Part shown: piece after piece, positions 1 through 8,666 of the stretch
Position numbering within the stretch: the first letter of the stretch is position 1
Layout of the letters: the number at the start of each line of letters is the position of its first letter
Program-made: the position numbers and the translations under genes
Notes under the pieces: model-generated
The model's database searches: none
Seen by the model: the letters and a program-made list of their open reading frames with translations, nothing else
What the model was told of the DNA's origin: nothing
Assembly (NCBI RefSeq): GCF_001650735.1
Contig: NZ_LXVY01000001.1
Coordinates: 1-64,000, forward strand
Direction: 5' to 3'
Length of the DNA: 64,000 nt
Origin: Sphingomonas sp. TDK1
GTDB lineage: Bacteria > Pseudomonadota > Alphaproteobacteria > Sphingomonadales > Sphingomonadaceae

Positions 1-474
1 TCGCTTCGGAAAACAGGACTTCGTCTATCTGGAGCAGGAAAACGTCTATCGATGTCCCGCAGGCGAAGATCTGACCTATCGGTACACCTCGGTCGAGGCC
101 GGCATGACGCTCCATAGCTATTGGAGCTCGAACTGCCAGACAATAGCTATTGGAGCTCGAACTGCCAGACATGCGCGCTTCATGACCAATGCACGACCGG
201 CAAGGAACGCCGGGTCAAACGATGGGAACATGAGGCGGTCGTCGAGGCGATGGAGCGGCACCTTGATCGTGCGCCAGACGCCATGCGGATTCGCCGGCAG
301 ACTGTCGAGCATCCATTCGGCACGCTAAAAGCCTGGATGGGCTCGACGCACTTCCAAACGAAAACGCTCAAGAATGTCAGAACGGAGGCCAGCCTCCATA
401 TCTTGGCCTATAACTTCAAGCGGCTGATCGCCATCCTCGGCGTCCAGCCACTGATCGCAGCGATCCAGAGCTGA
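1..474 (+). pseudogene. IS1182-type transposase, 3' part, frameshifted
   Basis: This is the C-terminal part of an IS1182-family transposase, cut on the left by the window edge. Reading begins in the frame of base 2 and runs without a stop to about base 140. It then continues in the frame of base 121, through a basic stretch and the conserved end (VEHPFGTLKAWMG, then LAYNFKRLIAILG) to TGA at 472-474. The frame switch falls exactly at a 29-bp direct duplication (114-142 and 143-171), so the two halves can no longer be read together. Removing one copy restores a continuous reading frame. The element is therefore probably inactive. The 117 bases after the stop contain a small inverted repeat (CCGT-N6-ACGG) that may belong to the end of the element. 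The family call is from memory of the conserved C-terminus. Confidence 0.8.
114..171. repeat. 29-bp perfect tandem duplication
   Basis: Bases 114-142 are repeated exactly at 143-171. Because 29 is not a multiple of three, the duplication shifts the transposase reading frame. It looks like a recent slippage or short recombination event, since the copies have not diverged. Confidence 0.95.
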
Positions 475-591
475 GCGCCAACGCTCAACCTTCAACGCGC
501 CGCGCCGAAACTACCGACCAGCTACTGCGAAGCCGTTTTTACACGGCCTGGCCCAATAGCGGACGTTCGTTCCTGACTGCATCATGCCTCT

Positions 592-1122
592 ATGAATGAA
601 GCTTCAAGGCCCTGCCATTGCGCATCGTTGCCGGACTTAGCCGCAGTGCCCATGGGTGGCGACGGTCTCGACGAGCGAGTGTTCGCGACCATCGAAAATG
701 TCATAGATCATGGTGGCGACGCTTGGTGGCTACACCTCTCTCGGTGCGAGGCCTGCGGCCAGCATTGGATGATTGCTCAAGAAGAACGCATCTTCGATGA
801 GCATTTTCTACGGCGGGTGAACCTCGATGAAGCCAGCTGCATCATCGATCATGCGGATTGGCCGATCGAGTTTCTTAGCTATGAGCGCGTGCTCAAGACA
901 GGACACGCCATGCGCATTCGCCCTTGCGTTTTCCTAGAGCGGCTCTCTCCATCGCTGGTGCAGACGGCGGAAGACCTGCGAAAGGAACGGCCCGAAATCT
1001 CAGAGGAAGAGATCGGCCATCTGCTGGGCGTCACGGTAGCGCAAGCGAAGCGGCTCTTGACCGTCGGGCCCATCGGGCGCGGCTCATGGTGGCAACGGAC
1101 CCGTCATCGCTTCGGTTTGTAG
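592..1122 (+). CDS. hypothetical protein with cysteine pairs, possible zinc-binding
   Basis: I do not recognise the family of this 176-residue protein. It has a CHC cluster at residues 8-10 and a C52-x2-C55-x2-H58 motif, an arrangement often seen in small zinc-binding proteins. The C-terminal third (about residues 130-160) is charged and helical and has the shape of a helix-turn-helix. No signal peptide or membrane segment is visible. The gene stands alone between two insertion-sequence regions and has no obvious partner. Its start ATG follows the IS1182 remnant by about 120 bases. A DNA-binding or regulatory role is only a guess from the cysteine motif and the helical tail. Confidence 0.6.
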   Translation: MNEASRPCHCASLPDLAAVPMGGDGLDERVFATIENVIDHGGDAWWLHLSRCEACGQHWMIAQEERIFDEHFLRRVNLDEASCIIDHADWPIEFLSYERVLKTGHAMRIRPCVFLERLSPSLVQTAEDLRKERPEISEEEIGHLLGVTVAQAKRLLTVGPIGRGSWWQRTRHRFGL

Positions 1123-1253
1123 CGGTTATCTTGGCGGATCAGGATGTCCGCTTCCCACCCAGAATGCGATATTCGGCGCCAACGGCTCCCGACCAGAATG
1201 CGTCGCTCCGCTCAAGCGGCGGGAACGACCGCTCGTGCCGAAAGCGGACCTTA

Positions 1254-1271
1254 GAGCCCGTTTGAGAATGG
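1254..1271 (+). repeat. IS5 element left terminal inverted repeat
   Basis: The sequence GAGCCCGTTTGAGAATGG matches the reverse complement of 2475-2492 at 16 of 18 positions. It is preceded by the target duplication TTA. Confidence 0.88.
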
Positions 1272-1334
1272 GTTGAGCGTCGGCGGCAGGCGTGATTCAA
1301 GCTCGGGATGTGGACCCGAGCGAGCCGTGGCCGG

Positions 1335-2132
1335 ATGGCTGAACGAGAGAAGCAAGCGAAGCGCTACCCGACCGATCTGACGGATGCGGAGTGGGAGATC
1401 GTTCGTCCGTTCCTGCCGACGCCGCCGAAGCGCGGACGCAAGCCCACAACGGACCTTCGCGAAGTGCTGAACGCCTTGCGGTATCTTGCTCGTTCGGGTG
1501 GCGGTTGGCGGATGCTGCCCAAGGATTTCCCGCCATGGCAGACAGTCTACTGGTGGTTTCGCCGCTTCGTGCGTCGCCTTCTGTTCCGCACGATTCACGA
1601 CGTGGCGCTGATGCTCGACCGGGAGCGCGGAGCGCGCGAGCAGAGCCCGTCCGCAGCTGTGGTCGACAGCCAATCGATCAAGGCGCCCTCGGCTCTGTCC
1701 GGCGGTGGCTATGACGCTGGCAAGCGGGTCAAGGGGCGCAAGCGCCACATCGCGGTCGACACCGACGGCCGGCTCCTCATGGTCAACCTGACGACGGCCG
1801 ACATCTCCGACAGCGCGGGCGCGCAGGAGATCATCTCCGCTATCCGGCGTCGTTGGCCATGGCTCAAGCACCTGTTCGGCGATGGTGCCTACGATCGCAC
1901 CAAGCTGCTCGATTCGGCCGCTCTGTGCGACTTCACCGTCGAGATCATCCGGCGATCGGACGACGTCTCCGGCTTCAAGGTGCTGCCTCGGCGCTGGGTG
2001 GTCGAGCGCACCTTCGGCTGGATGACGCGCTGGCGACGGCTTGTCCGCGACTATGAGAAGCGCCTCGACGTATCGGAGGCGATGATCCATCTTGCCATGG
2101 CCAGCAACCTGCTCCGGCGGCTCACTCCTTGA
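1335..2132 (+). CDS. IS5-family DDE transposase
   Basis: This is the transposase of the surrounding element. It is 265 residues long with the catalytic triad visible as D111 (VVDSQS), D183 (FGDGAYD) and E224 (RRWVVERTFGW). The N-terminal segment (YPTDLTDAEW) is the usual start region of IS5-type enzymes. I chose ATG 1335 because it gives this standard N-terminus; an in-frame ATG at 1308 would add nine residues. The protein is encoded in one frame and needs no programmed frameshift. Its stop codon touches the start region of the passenger gene, so the two genes are probably translated from one message. Confidence 0.92.
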   Translation: MAEREKQAKRYPTDLTDAEWEIVRPFLPTPPKRGRKPTTDLREVLNALRYLARSGGGWRMLPKDFPPWQTVYWWFRRFVRRLLFRTIHDVALMLDRERGAREQSPSAAVVDSQSIKAPSALSGGGYDAGKRVKGRKRHIAVDTDGRLLMVNLTTADISDSAGAQEIISAIRRRWPWLKHLFGDGAYDRTKLLDSAALCDFTVEIIRRSDDVSGFKVLPRRWVVERTFGWMTRWRRLVRDYEKRLDVSEAMIHLAMASNLLRRLTP

Positions 2133-2143
2133 ACGGACATGCC

Positions 2144-2473
2144 ATGCAGAAGCCTAAGATTGTCACCACCGATAACGGCTTCGCGATCGTCACGGCCAAG
2201 AACACTGATACCGTGTCGTTGGACGAGGTGCACGCGATCGTCGCCTATAAGCTCGACGAACTCACGACCGATCTTGTCTGCTGCGACATCGTGACGGGCG
2301 CGGCCGACGGTGAGCACATACGCACCATCCACGAAGATTTGTGCGGCTTTGACGCCGCCATGAAGGCTTTCGAGGCCCTACCCGGCTTCGACCGCAAATG
2401 GCGTGACGCGGTGACTCTCCCACCCTTCGCCACGAACCGGACCGTCATCTACGACCGGGCTGCCTGCGCCTGA
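2144..2473 (+). CDS. IS passenger gene, uncharacterised small protein
   Basis: This 109-residue protein (from ATG 2144; a TTG at 2129 overlapping the transposase stop would add five residues) lies inside the inverted repeats of the IS5 element, so it moves with it. It is acidic and soluble, with no signal peptide. Its pattern is an N-terminal strand-rich half, then a conserved-looking end containing HEDLCGFDAAM, LPGF and PPFATNRTVIY. That pattern resembles, from memory, a widespread family of small uncharacterised proteins sometimes found beside toxin and immunity genes. I cannot verify that likeness here. It is not a transposase subunit that I recognise. The function is unknown. Confidence 0.7.
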   Translation: MQKPKIVTTDNGFAIVTAKNTDTVSLDEVHAIVAYKLDELTTDLVCCDIVTGAADGEHIRTIHEDLCGFDAAMKAFEALPGFDRKWRDAVTLPPFATNRTVIYDRAACA

Positions 2474-2474
2474 T

Positions 2475-2492
2475 CCATTCTCAAACGAACTC
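2475..2492 (-). repeat. IS5 element right terminal inverted repeat
   Basis: The sequence CCATTCTCAAACGAACTC is the right end of the element. It is followed by the target duplication TTA at 2493-2495. Confidence 0.88.
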
Positions 2493-2798
2493 TTAGACGC
2501 ATGCAATCATTGATGCACCCAGATGAGGCCGTCTGCGCTTAGGCAGCTCTGGAATCGAATGCGCGTAACCGAGGCAGATCCGCGCGGTCCGATCCGAGCA
2601 TCGTGGGGTAAGACTGACAAACACTCGCGACAGAAATTGCTGCGCTAGCGTTCTCCGCCACTGGACAGTGGGAAGCAGTTCCCAGATGTTGACCTATGTT
2701 CAGTGATCCCTCATCAGCGTTTTTCAAAGAGAGACCGGTGGTTACGGTAGCAACGCCCCTCCAACTGCGTCAGCGTGGCCAATGCCGAACTGTTGCTT
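2493..2798. other. intergenic stretch without a recognisable gene
   Basis: No convincing coding sequence is present. The only structure I see is a perfect 16-base hairpin TGGGAA-N4-TTCCCA at 2669-2684, followed by a TTGACC box at about 2689. This may be the old promoter region of the truncated SIR2-type gene downstream. Confidence 0.5.
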
Positions 2799-3090
2799 AT
2801 GACCTTTCGCTCTTCTAAGGTCGGGCCGAAATTTCCCGAGCAGCTTGTCGATGCTCTTCTGACCGGCGACGTCGTCTTCCTGTGCGGCGCGGGAGTGAGC
2901 GCCCCACAATTGCCTGGTTTCAGTGCGCTCGTGACACGGTGCTTTGCCGGTCTCAACGTTGATATGAGCGCATCCGAGCAATTGTCGTTCAAAGAGAATC
3001 GGTTCGAGGAAACGCTAGGTTCGCTTAGCCGCCGCATAGTCAATCTAGCCGACATGACTCGTGCGGTTGTGGCGGCCCGCGGTGAAGCGG
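2799..3090 (+). pseudogene. N-terminal fragment of a SIR2-domain protein
   Basis: From ATG 2799 (or GTG 2775) the translation gives the start of a SIR2-like NAD-binding domain. The strand-plus-glycine motif VVFLCGAGVSAP occurs within the first 40 residues, followed by PGFSALV and an RFEETLGSLSRR helix. Proteins with this start that I know of are several hundred to over a thousand residues long, and SIR2-domain NADases of this kind are often antiphage effectors. Here similarity stops near residue 95. The frame then runs on meaninglessly into the 3' end of the opposite-strand receptor gene. The terminator of that receptor gene is intact at 3136-3159, so the breakpoint lies between about 3065 and 3135. 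I read this as a dead remnant of a defence gene. The NAD-hydrolysis role is from family knowledge only. Confidence 0.7.
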
Positions 3091-3135
3091 GTCCGGAGGA
3101 TCGGATTGTCGGCATTGGCACCGCCGCAGGTCAAA

Positions 3136-3159
3136 CGGGCGGGCCGCTCGGCCCGCCCG
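3136..3159 (-). terminator. hairpin terminator of the TonB receptor gene
   Basis: A 10-bp perfect GC stem with a 4-base loop lies 8 bases past the stop codon of the receptor gene. On the minus strand it is followed only by a short T run (GTTTGA), so it is a modest intrinsic terminator. Confidence 0.65.
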
Positions 3160-3166
3160 ATGCCCG

Positions 3167-5923
3167 TCAGAAGCGGAAGCGGACGCCCGCCGACAACAGG
3201 CTCGCCTCCCATCGGATGTCGCGCGGATAGCGCGGGTCCTTCACATAGCTGTGATAGGGGGTACGCAACAAATTGGTCGCGTCCACGGTTAGCGTGATGT
3301 TGTCGTTCAGATTGTAGCTGGCCGACAGATCGAGACGGCCGACCGCACCGGAATAGACGGTGGTGAAGACGCCAGGTGCGCCGAAGCCGTCCACATTGGC
3401 GCTGCGGTAGTTATAGGCAAGTCGGACGCTCGTCGGCCCCAGCTCATACAGGCCGATGAGGTTGAAGCTGTATTTCGAAACACCCGGCAGGGTGTTGCGC
3501 CCGCCGGTGAAGTTCGCCGCCGAAGGCAGCACCTGCTCGCCGTCGATATAGGTGAAGTTGGCCTGCGCCCCCAGGCCGCGCAGCGCGCCGGGCAGGAAGT
3601 CGAAGAAGGTGGTGCCGGCCACCTCGATGCCCTTGATCGTGCCCGAACCGGCATTGGACGGGCGATAGACCAGGATGTCGCCGAACGGCTGAACGTTGAC
3701 GACCTGCGGCAGCGAATTGATGAAGCCTTCGATTTTCCGATAGAAGCCAGCAACCGACACCGAGCCCGCGCGAGAGAAATAATATTCCAGCGAAGCGTCG
3801 TAATTGTCCGAGCGGATCGGCTGCAGGTCCGGGTTGCCGCCATTGCCGGTGTAGGAGATGTTGCCGCCGATCGTGCCCTGCGAAACGGTCAGTGTCGGGT
3901 TGATCTGGTTGAAGCCGGGTCGCGACAAGGCCTGGGTCCGCGAAAGGCGAAGCTTCAGCCGGTCGGTGAAGTGCAGCTGCGCGCTGATGTTGGGCAGGAT
4001 GTCGGTATATCCGGTCGAGGAGTTGATCGGGACCAGCACGGTACCGCCACCGGCCGCCGGCAACTGGTTGGTGCCGTTCAGCGTGTTGCGCGTGAGGATC
4101 ACGCGCGCGCCGATCACGCCGTCGACCGGAATGCCTATGTCGAAGGCGTAGTTGAGCTGCGCATAGGTCGTGTAGACCCGTTCACGCGCCTGGAAGGCGT
4201 TGAGCGGGTTGAGCGCAGGCAGCTCGGGCGCCCAGGCTGCCCGGGTGCCGGCATCGGCCCCCGCGCGGACGAGCGCATCGCGAATATAGGTGCGCACGTC
4301 GCTCAGCTGGTCGTTGAACAGGAAGGCGTTGGGCGCATACCAGGATCGGAACTGCTGCACGTCGTCGCCATGGAAGCCCGCCTCGACAAGCCCGCCTTGC
4401 GACAGGGTCGGCACCTTGGTGATCGAGTCCTTCAGGCTGGCGAGCGAAGCATAGCGATCACCATAGACCGAGCTCGCGCTCCGATCGCCATAGCGAAGCC
4501 CGAACAGGAATTTAGGAAACAGCGACGATCCGGTGTCGAGCGCGACATTGCCTTGCCACTGCCACTGGTCGCCCACCGCCCTGCTTCGGTTCTCGATCAA
4601 CCCGCGCATGTAGAAGCTGTTGGGATTGGTGAAGTCCACGCCGCTCGGCGTGAAGTTCACGCTACCTTCGTCGTTGAGCTTGACCGAAAGCGACAGCGGG
4701 GTCGCCACCTGCGTCTGGAACTGGCCCCAGTTCCCGTTGGAGGTCGACTTGGTATAGGCAAGGTCGGTCGTGAAGACCGCGTTGCCGGTTTCCCAGCGCG
4801 CGCCCAGCGCGCCCTGATAGGTGTCGGTGCGGCTGGTGCCGAACTCCTTGGACGGCCCGTTGACCAGCCCCAGATCGACGTCGAACGACTGGAGCGTGGT
4901 GCCGTCCTTCGTCAGCACGGCGTTGCGGATCGTCGGCGGGTTGCCGCCATTCGGATTCGACTGAATCGGGATGCCGAAAAAGTCGTTGCCGACCCGGTCT
5001 CGATAGCCCTGATACAGCCCGTCGACATAGATGGACAGATTGTCGGCCGGCTTCCACTGGAGCGAGCCGTTGACCGACGGGCGCTGGCGTTTGCCGCGAC
5101 GATAATAGAGGCCGATATCCTGTGGGAAGGTGAAGTTGCGGCCCACCGAGGCGGGAAGGATCTGCTGTGCGGCGGGAGCATTGTCCTGGAAGCCCTGGTA
5201 GCGGATCGAGTTCAGGTACCGGGTCTGGGTGAAGGACACGTTGAGCAACGCGCCGATCTCACCGATGCCTGTATTCCAGCGGTCCGTCACGAGCAGGCTG
5301 CCGATCGGATCGACCTTGCGCGATTCCGAATTATACACCCCGCGCGCCGTGCCTGCGATCTGAAAGCCGTCGAAGTCGAACGGGCGACGCAGGCCGACAT
5401 CGATGAGTCCGGCGATGCCGCCTTCCAGATTGTCGGCGGTCGTCGCCTTATAGACTTCCACCCGCGACAGCGCTTGCGCCGGGAAGTCCTGGATCGAAAC
5501 CGAGCGGCCATCGGCAGTGAAGATCTCGCGACCCTGGACCGTCGTCTGGACGTTGGGCAGGCCGCGGATCAGCACACCGTTCGCTTCGTCGGCATAGCGG
5601 GTGACCTGCACGCCGGTTATGCGCGCAATGGCCTCGGCGGCGTTGTTGTCGGGGAATTTGCCGATATCCTCGGCAACCAGCGCATCTACTTGCGCATCCG
5701 AGTTGCGCTTGATGTTCTGCGCGCTGCTCAGGCTCTGGCGGATGCCGGTAACGACGATGTCGGCGCCGCTCCCTCCTCCCTGATCGGCGGAAGCAGGCGG
5801 GACGGGCGGCGTCTGGACTGGTGGCTGTTGCTGCTGATCCTGCGCTTGCGCTGGCGTGGCAAGCGCCACCGCCATCGTCGTGGAAACCGAGGCCAGAAGC
5901 GACCCGACGATTATTCTTTTCAT
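3167..5923 (-). CDS. TonB-dependent outer-membrane receptor
   Basis: This 918-residue protein imports a ligand across the outer membrane using TonB energy. It begins with a signal peptide ending near AQAQD, followed by a Gln/Pro-rich linker and the TonB-box-like DIVVTGIRQSL. A plug domain follows (about residues 60-180, with IGKFPDNNAAEAIARITGVQ and LIRGLPN), then a long beta-barrel ending in phenylalanine (GVRFRF). Start ATG 5923 is supported by GGAGG a few bases upstream; longer in-frame starts lack this. The type is typical of sphingomonad receptors for oligosaccharides. It sits downstream of a GH, transporter and GH31 set, with an operator-like palindrome 30 bases in front of its start. 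It is therefore likely induced with that set and takes up the same glycan. Confidence 0.93.
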   Translation of the reverse strand: MKRIIVGSLLASVSTTMAVALATPAQAQDQQQQPPVQTPPVPPASADQGGGSGADIVVTGIRQSLSSAQNIKRNSDAQVDALVAEDIGKFPDNNAAEAIARITGVQVTRYADEANGVLIRGLPNVQTTVQGREIFTADGRSVSIQDFPAQALSRVEVYKATTADNLEGGIAGLIDVGLRRPFDFDGFQIAGTARGVYNSESRKVDPIGSLLVTDRWNTGIGEIGALLNVSFTQTRYLNSIRYQGFQDNAPAAQQILPASVGRNFTFPQDIGLYYRRGKRQRPSVNGSLQWKPADNLSIYVDGLYQGYRDRVGNDFFGIPIQSNPNGGNPPTIRNAVLTKDGTTLQSFDVDLGLVNGPSKEFGTSRTDTYQGALGARWETGNAVFTTDLAYTKSTSNGNWGQFQTQVATPLSLSVKLNDEGSVNFTPSGVDFTNPNSFYMRGLIENRSRAVGDQWQWQGNVALDTGSSLFPKFLFGLRYGDRSASSVYGDRYASLASLKDSITKVPTLSQGGLVEAGFHGDDVQQFRSWYAPNAFLFNDQLSDVRTYIRDALVRAGADAGTRAAWAPELPALNPLNAFQARERVYTTYAQLNYAFDIGIPVDGVIGARVILTRNTLNGTNQLPAAGGGTVLVPINSSTGYTDILPNISAQLHFTDRLKLRLSRTQALSRPGFNQINPTLTVSQGTIGGNISYTGNGGNPDLQPIRSDNYDASLEYYFSRAGSVSVAGFYRKIEGFINSLPQVVNVQPFGDILVYRPSNAGSGTIKGIEVAGTTFFDFLPGALRGLGAQANFTYIDGEQVLPSAANFTGGRNTLPGVSKYSFNLIGLYELGPTSVRLAYNYRSANVDGFGAPGVFTTVYSGAVGRLDLSASYNLNDNITLTVDATNLLRTPYHSYVKDPRYPRDIRWEASLLSAGVRFRF

Positions 5924-5952
5924 ACTCCCCTCCTTCTTGGTTCTGCACAAAA

Positions 5953-5974
5953 AACGTTTACGGTCGTAAGCGTT
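5953..5974. promoter_or_regulatory. operator-like palindrome upstream of the TonB receptor
   Basis: Two 10-base arms, AACGTTTACG and CGTAAGCGTT, are separated by GT and match at 9 of 10 positions. The left part, AAAACGTTTACG (5951-5962), also occurs in reverse orientation at 12194-12207, in front of the LacI-type regulator gene and GH31. It is a good candidate binding site for that regulator. Confidence 0.55.
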
Positions 5975-6009
5975 GATGGTCTGCGGCACCCGTGGTTACG
6001 GTTGCGCCG

Positions 6010-8643
6010 TCAGGGCATTGGTGTGATGGAAATCCAGTCGATATTGGGCGCATAGCGCGAGCGGAGCAGGATGCCGGGCCAGGTCTGCGACGCATAGCTG
6101 CGCCCGTCCCAGTTGGGCTGTTCCTCGCCCGCGAACCGGATGGTGTTGGCGCCCGCCTTCAGCGTCACGGGCACCGTCAGTTCCCACCAGTTGTTCGCAT
6201 TGAAGCTGTGCGGCATGCTGGCCAGCAACGCCTTGCCGCCGTTGATGGAAATGCGGGCGATCCGTGCAAGTGGATCGGGATTGTAGTGCGTCGCCTTGGC
6301 CTGTTCCTCGTTGGAATAGCGGATGGTCAGCGCATAGGTGCCGGCGCGAGGTACCTCGACCTTGGGGAAGGTCAGCGTATTGCCGTTGCCGGGGTCCCCG
6401 CCGATCGCGAACACCGCGCGGCCGCCGCTGGCGAGCGAGGCGGCACCGATCCGGGCAGTACCGGCGACCTGCGCGCGCTCCGCTTCGTAGCGCCGGGGCA
6501 GCGCCCCCCCCTCGGGGCTTATCGATAGTCCCCGCACGGTTGCCGAGCCGGCGGCGGTGAGCACGACCTTGTTGATACCGCCGAGGAGGAACGCGGTGTT
6601 TTTCGAGACGCGCCCGTTGACCGACATCTGCACCGATCCTTCGCCCAGTTCGGGGCGCAGGCGCGCGAGTCCGTCCTGTGCCGCGTAGACCCAGAAGGTC
6701 GCGCTGCCGCCGCTCGACAGCGCCACCGCGTCTCCGCGCGTGGACGACGTGCCTTTCAGCACCGCGTCGGCCACGTCATAGCGCGCGCCGCTGGCGGCGG
6801 GATCGATCGCGGTAAGGGTGATGCGGTCGACCATCGCATTGCCCTGCGTATGCCGCGTACCGTCAACGCTCCGCGTGGACAGGGTCAGGACGTGCCGACC
6901 GGCTGTCAGCGAAACGACGGTGTCGACATGATCGAGCACGACGGGCTTGTAGCCCAGGGGCAGGAGGATCTCGCCTGCCGCTTTGCCATCGATCTGGAGA
7001 AAGACGTTGGTGGGGCCCTGCGCCTCGACCAGCGGATCCTTGTTGAAGCTGCCCGCGAGCACGCTCAGATCGTAGCGGCCGTCGCGCGGTACCTCGACGA
7101 CGAAATCGAGCGCGGCGTCGGCCCCGGTCTTGAACCCTTCGACCAGATAGCCTTTCGAGACGTGGAAGCGGTCGACGTGATCGGGCGAACCCTCGGGACC
7201 GCGTATGGTAAGCCCCTGGCCGCGCTTGGCAGCCGTCTCCGCCTCATAGTCCTGCCGCCATTGGGCCGTGACCGGCATCGGCTGCGCGCCCGCACCGGGG
7301 GTCAGGAGCAACTCATAGGCTGCCTCTTCGCGCAGCGCGGGCCAGCCGTCCTGGCCGAAGGGGATGGCGACCTGTCCGTCCTTCACCGGCACGATCCGGT
7401 CGCCGACGACGACCGGCGGTGCGCTGTCGCCGAGTTGCCCGGTCCAGCCGATCTCGCGCACGCGGACGCGCGTCGTCGCGCCGAAGGTGGCAGGAACATG
7501 CGTGAGGGCGACGGTGGCCTCGCCCGATGTGCCGCCGAACAACATCCGCATCTGCGCGCGCGTGGCATCAAGCGTCGCCACGCCCTGCAGCGTGTAGCTC
7601 TGATCGGGATGCGGCGGCGTCACGACCAGCGTGTGCCCGCGCATCACCGCATAGGCGTGCAACAGCCACCATTGCCCATTGCCGCGATTGGCCTGGACGG
7701 CGGAGTCGCTCAGGTTGCCGTCGATGTTCCAATAGGCAATGTCGGCATCGACCTTCGAATCCTCGATCGCGGCGACCCACTGCACCATCTGGCCCGGCAC
7801 GGAGGTGTGATAGTTATAGGCATATTCGTTGATGTTCACGGGCAGGTGACGGCCCTGCCACTTGGTTCCGGCGAACAGCCGATCCTCCCATCCGCGATAC
7901 GTTCGCACACTGGTGCGGACCGCGGCCGGGTTGCTGAGTTCGTGCCAGGTGACAATGTCGGGCATGGTATCTGCGGCAAGGGCGTGGCGCAGGAAGCCCT
8001 CGACCTCCGGAAAGAGGAGGCTGGTATTGGGACCCGCGATCCGGGCGCCGGGCAACTCCCGGCGTATCATCCGCACCGCACCGTCCCATGCCGCGTTGAA
8101 TGCCGTCGGGTCCTTCTGCCATTTGATCCCGTTGCAGCTCTTTGGGCCGTCAGCAAACATGTTGCCGTCGGGCTCGTTGAAGGGAATGAACACGATCCGG
8201 TCGCGGTAGCGTGCGGCGGTGCCCTTCACCTGCAGGACCTGGGCACGCAGCTTCTCGATATAGTGGGCTACCGACTGGGCGCAGTCCCCGCGCTTCCAGT
8301 CATAGGGAAATTCGCGGTTGATGTCGGTCATGTAGATATAGGTGTCGCCGCCCGAAGCATCGGTCAGCAGGGTCGAGACCTCCAGCGCGTCGGCGCCGGG
8401 ATGCTGGGGGCCGTCCTGCGCCTTGGTCGACACGGTACGAAGCCCGATGCCTTCGACCAGGTTCGGCTGCGGCAGACGCGCGTCGTACAATCCGTACAGC
8501 GTGCCCGACGCGCCGCCATGGAACGCCCCGGTGTCGCTGGCCAGATCCACGGTCATTCGTTCCTGCGCGCATGCCGGCATCGCCGCCGAGCCGAGCAGCG
8601 CGACGATTAGGAGGGCGGCGGAACGACGGCGCGAAAAGGGCAT
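6010..8643 (-). CDS. secreted clan GH-A glycoside hydrolase (GH39-like) with carbohydrate-binding modules
   Basis: This 877-residue exported enzyme starts with a signal peptide (basic RRRS, hydrophobic core, cleavage near ACAQE). The catalytic half is a clan GH-A barrel. E157 in the FNEP motif fits the acid/base and E273 in NINEYAY fits the nucleophile. Two beta-rich modules beginning YEAE (about residues 475-620 and 710-875) resemble CBM35/CBM6-type sugar-binding domains. The start at 8643 has GGAG at a normal distance; ATG 8670 would overlap the upstream stop but is less well placed. It follows the symporter gene by 23 bases, so it belongs to the same operon. The exact family and substrate are not certain; GH39-like is my best reading. 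Confidence 0.75.
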   Translation of the reverse strand: MPFSRRRSAALLIVALLGSAAMPACAQERMTVDLASDTGAFHGGASGTLYGLYDARLPQPNLVEGIGLRTVSTKAQDGPQHPGADALEVSTLLTDASGGDTYIYMTDINREFPYDWKRGDCAQSVAHYIEKLRAQVLQVKGTAARYRDRIVFIPFNEPDGNMFADGPKSCNGIKWQKDPTAFNAAWDGAVRMIRRELPGARIAGPNTSLLFPEVEGFLRHALAADTMPDIVTWHELSNPAAVRTSVRTYRGWEDRLFAGTKWQGRHLPVNINEYAYNYHTSVPGQMVQWVAAIEDSKVDADIAYWNIDGNLSDSAVQANRGNGQWWLLHAYAVMRGHTLVVTPPHPDQSYTLQGVATLDATRAQMRMLFGGTSGEATVALTHVPATFGATTRVRVREIGWTGQLGDSAPPVVVGDRIVPVKDGQVAIPFGQDGWPALREEAAYELLLTPGAGAQPMPVTAQWRQDYEAETAAKRGQGLTIRGPEGSPDHVDRFHVSKGYLVEGFKTGADAALDFVVEVPRDGRYDLSVLAGSFNKDPLVEAQGPTNVFLQIDGKAAGEILLPLGYKPVVLDHVDTVVSLTAGRHVLTLSTRSVDGTRHTQGNAMVDRITLTAIDPAASGARYDVADAVLKGTSSTRGDAVALSSGGSATFWVYAAQDGLARLRPELGEGSVQMSVNGRVSKNTAFLLGGINKVVLTAAGSATVRGLSISPEGGALPRRYEAERAQVAGTARIGAASLASGGRAVFAIGGDPGNGNTLTFPKVEVPRAGTYALTIRYSNEEQAKATHYNPDPLARIARISINGGKALLASMPHSFNANNWWELTVPVTLKAGANTIRFAGEEQPNWDGRSYASQTWPGILLRSRYAPNIDWISITPMP

Positions 8644-8666
8644 GAATCGAGGCTCCGTTGGAAAGA

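Larger units (their letters stand above)
1254..2492 (+). mobile_element. IS5-family insertion sequence with passenger gene, 1239 bp
   Basis: The element is bounded by 18-bp imperfect terminal inverted repeats (1254-1271 and 2475-2492, 16 of 18 positions matching). It is flanked by a 3-bp direct repeat TTA (1251-1253 and 2493-2495), which fits the short TNA-type target duplication of IS1031-like IS5 elements. It contains a single-frame DDE transposase and, behind it but still inside the repeats, a second gene of about 109 codons. Both ends, the target duplication and the transposase are intact, so the element could be active and its insertion looks recent. Confidence 0.88.

Noticed and set aside
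3971-6055. Long open frame of 694 codons on the plus strand
   Set aside because: It lies opposite the TonB receptor gene, has no domain pattern, and shows the composition expected of an antisense frame in GC-rich coding DNA.
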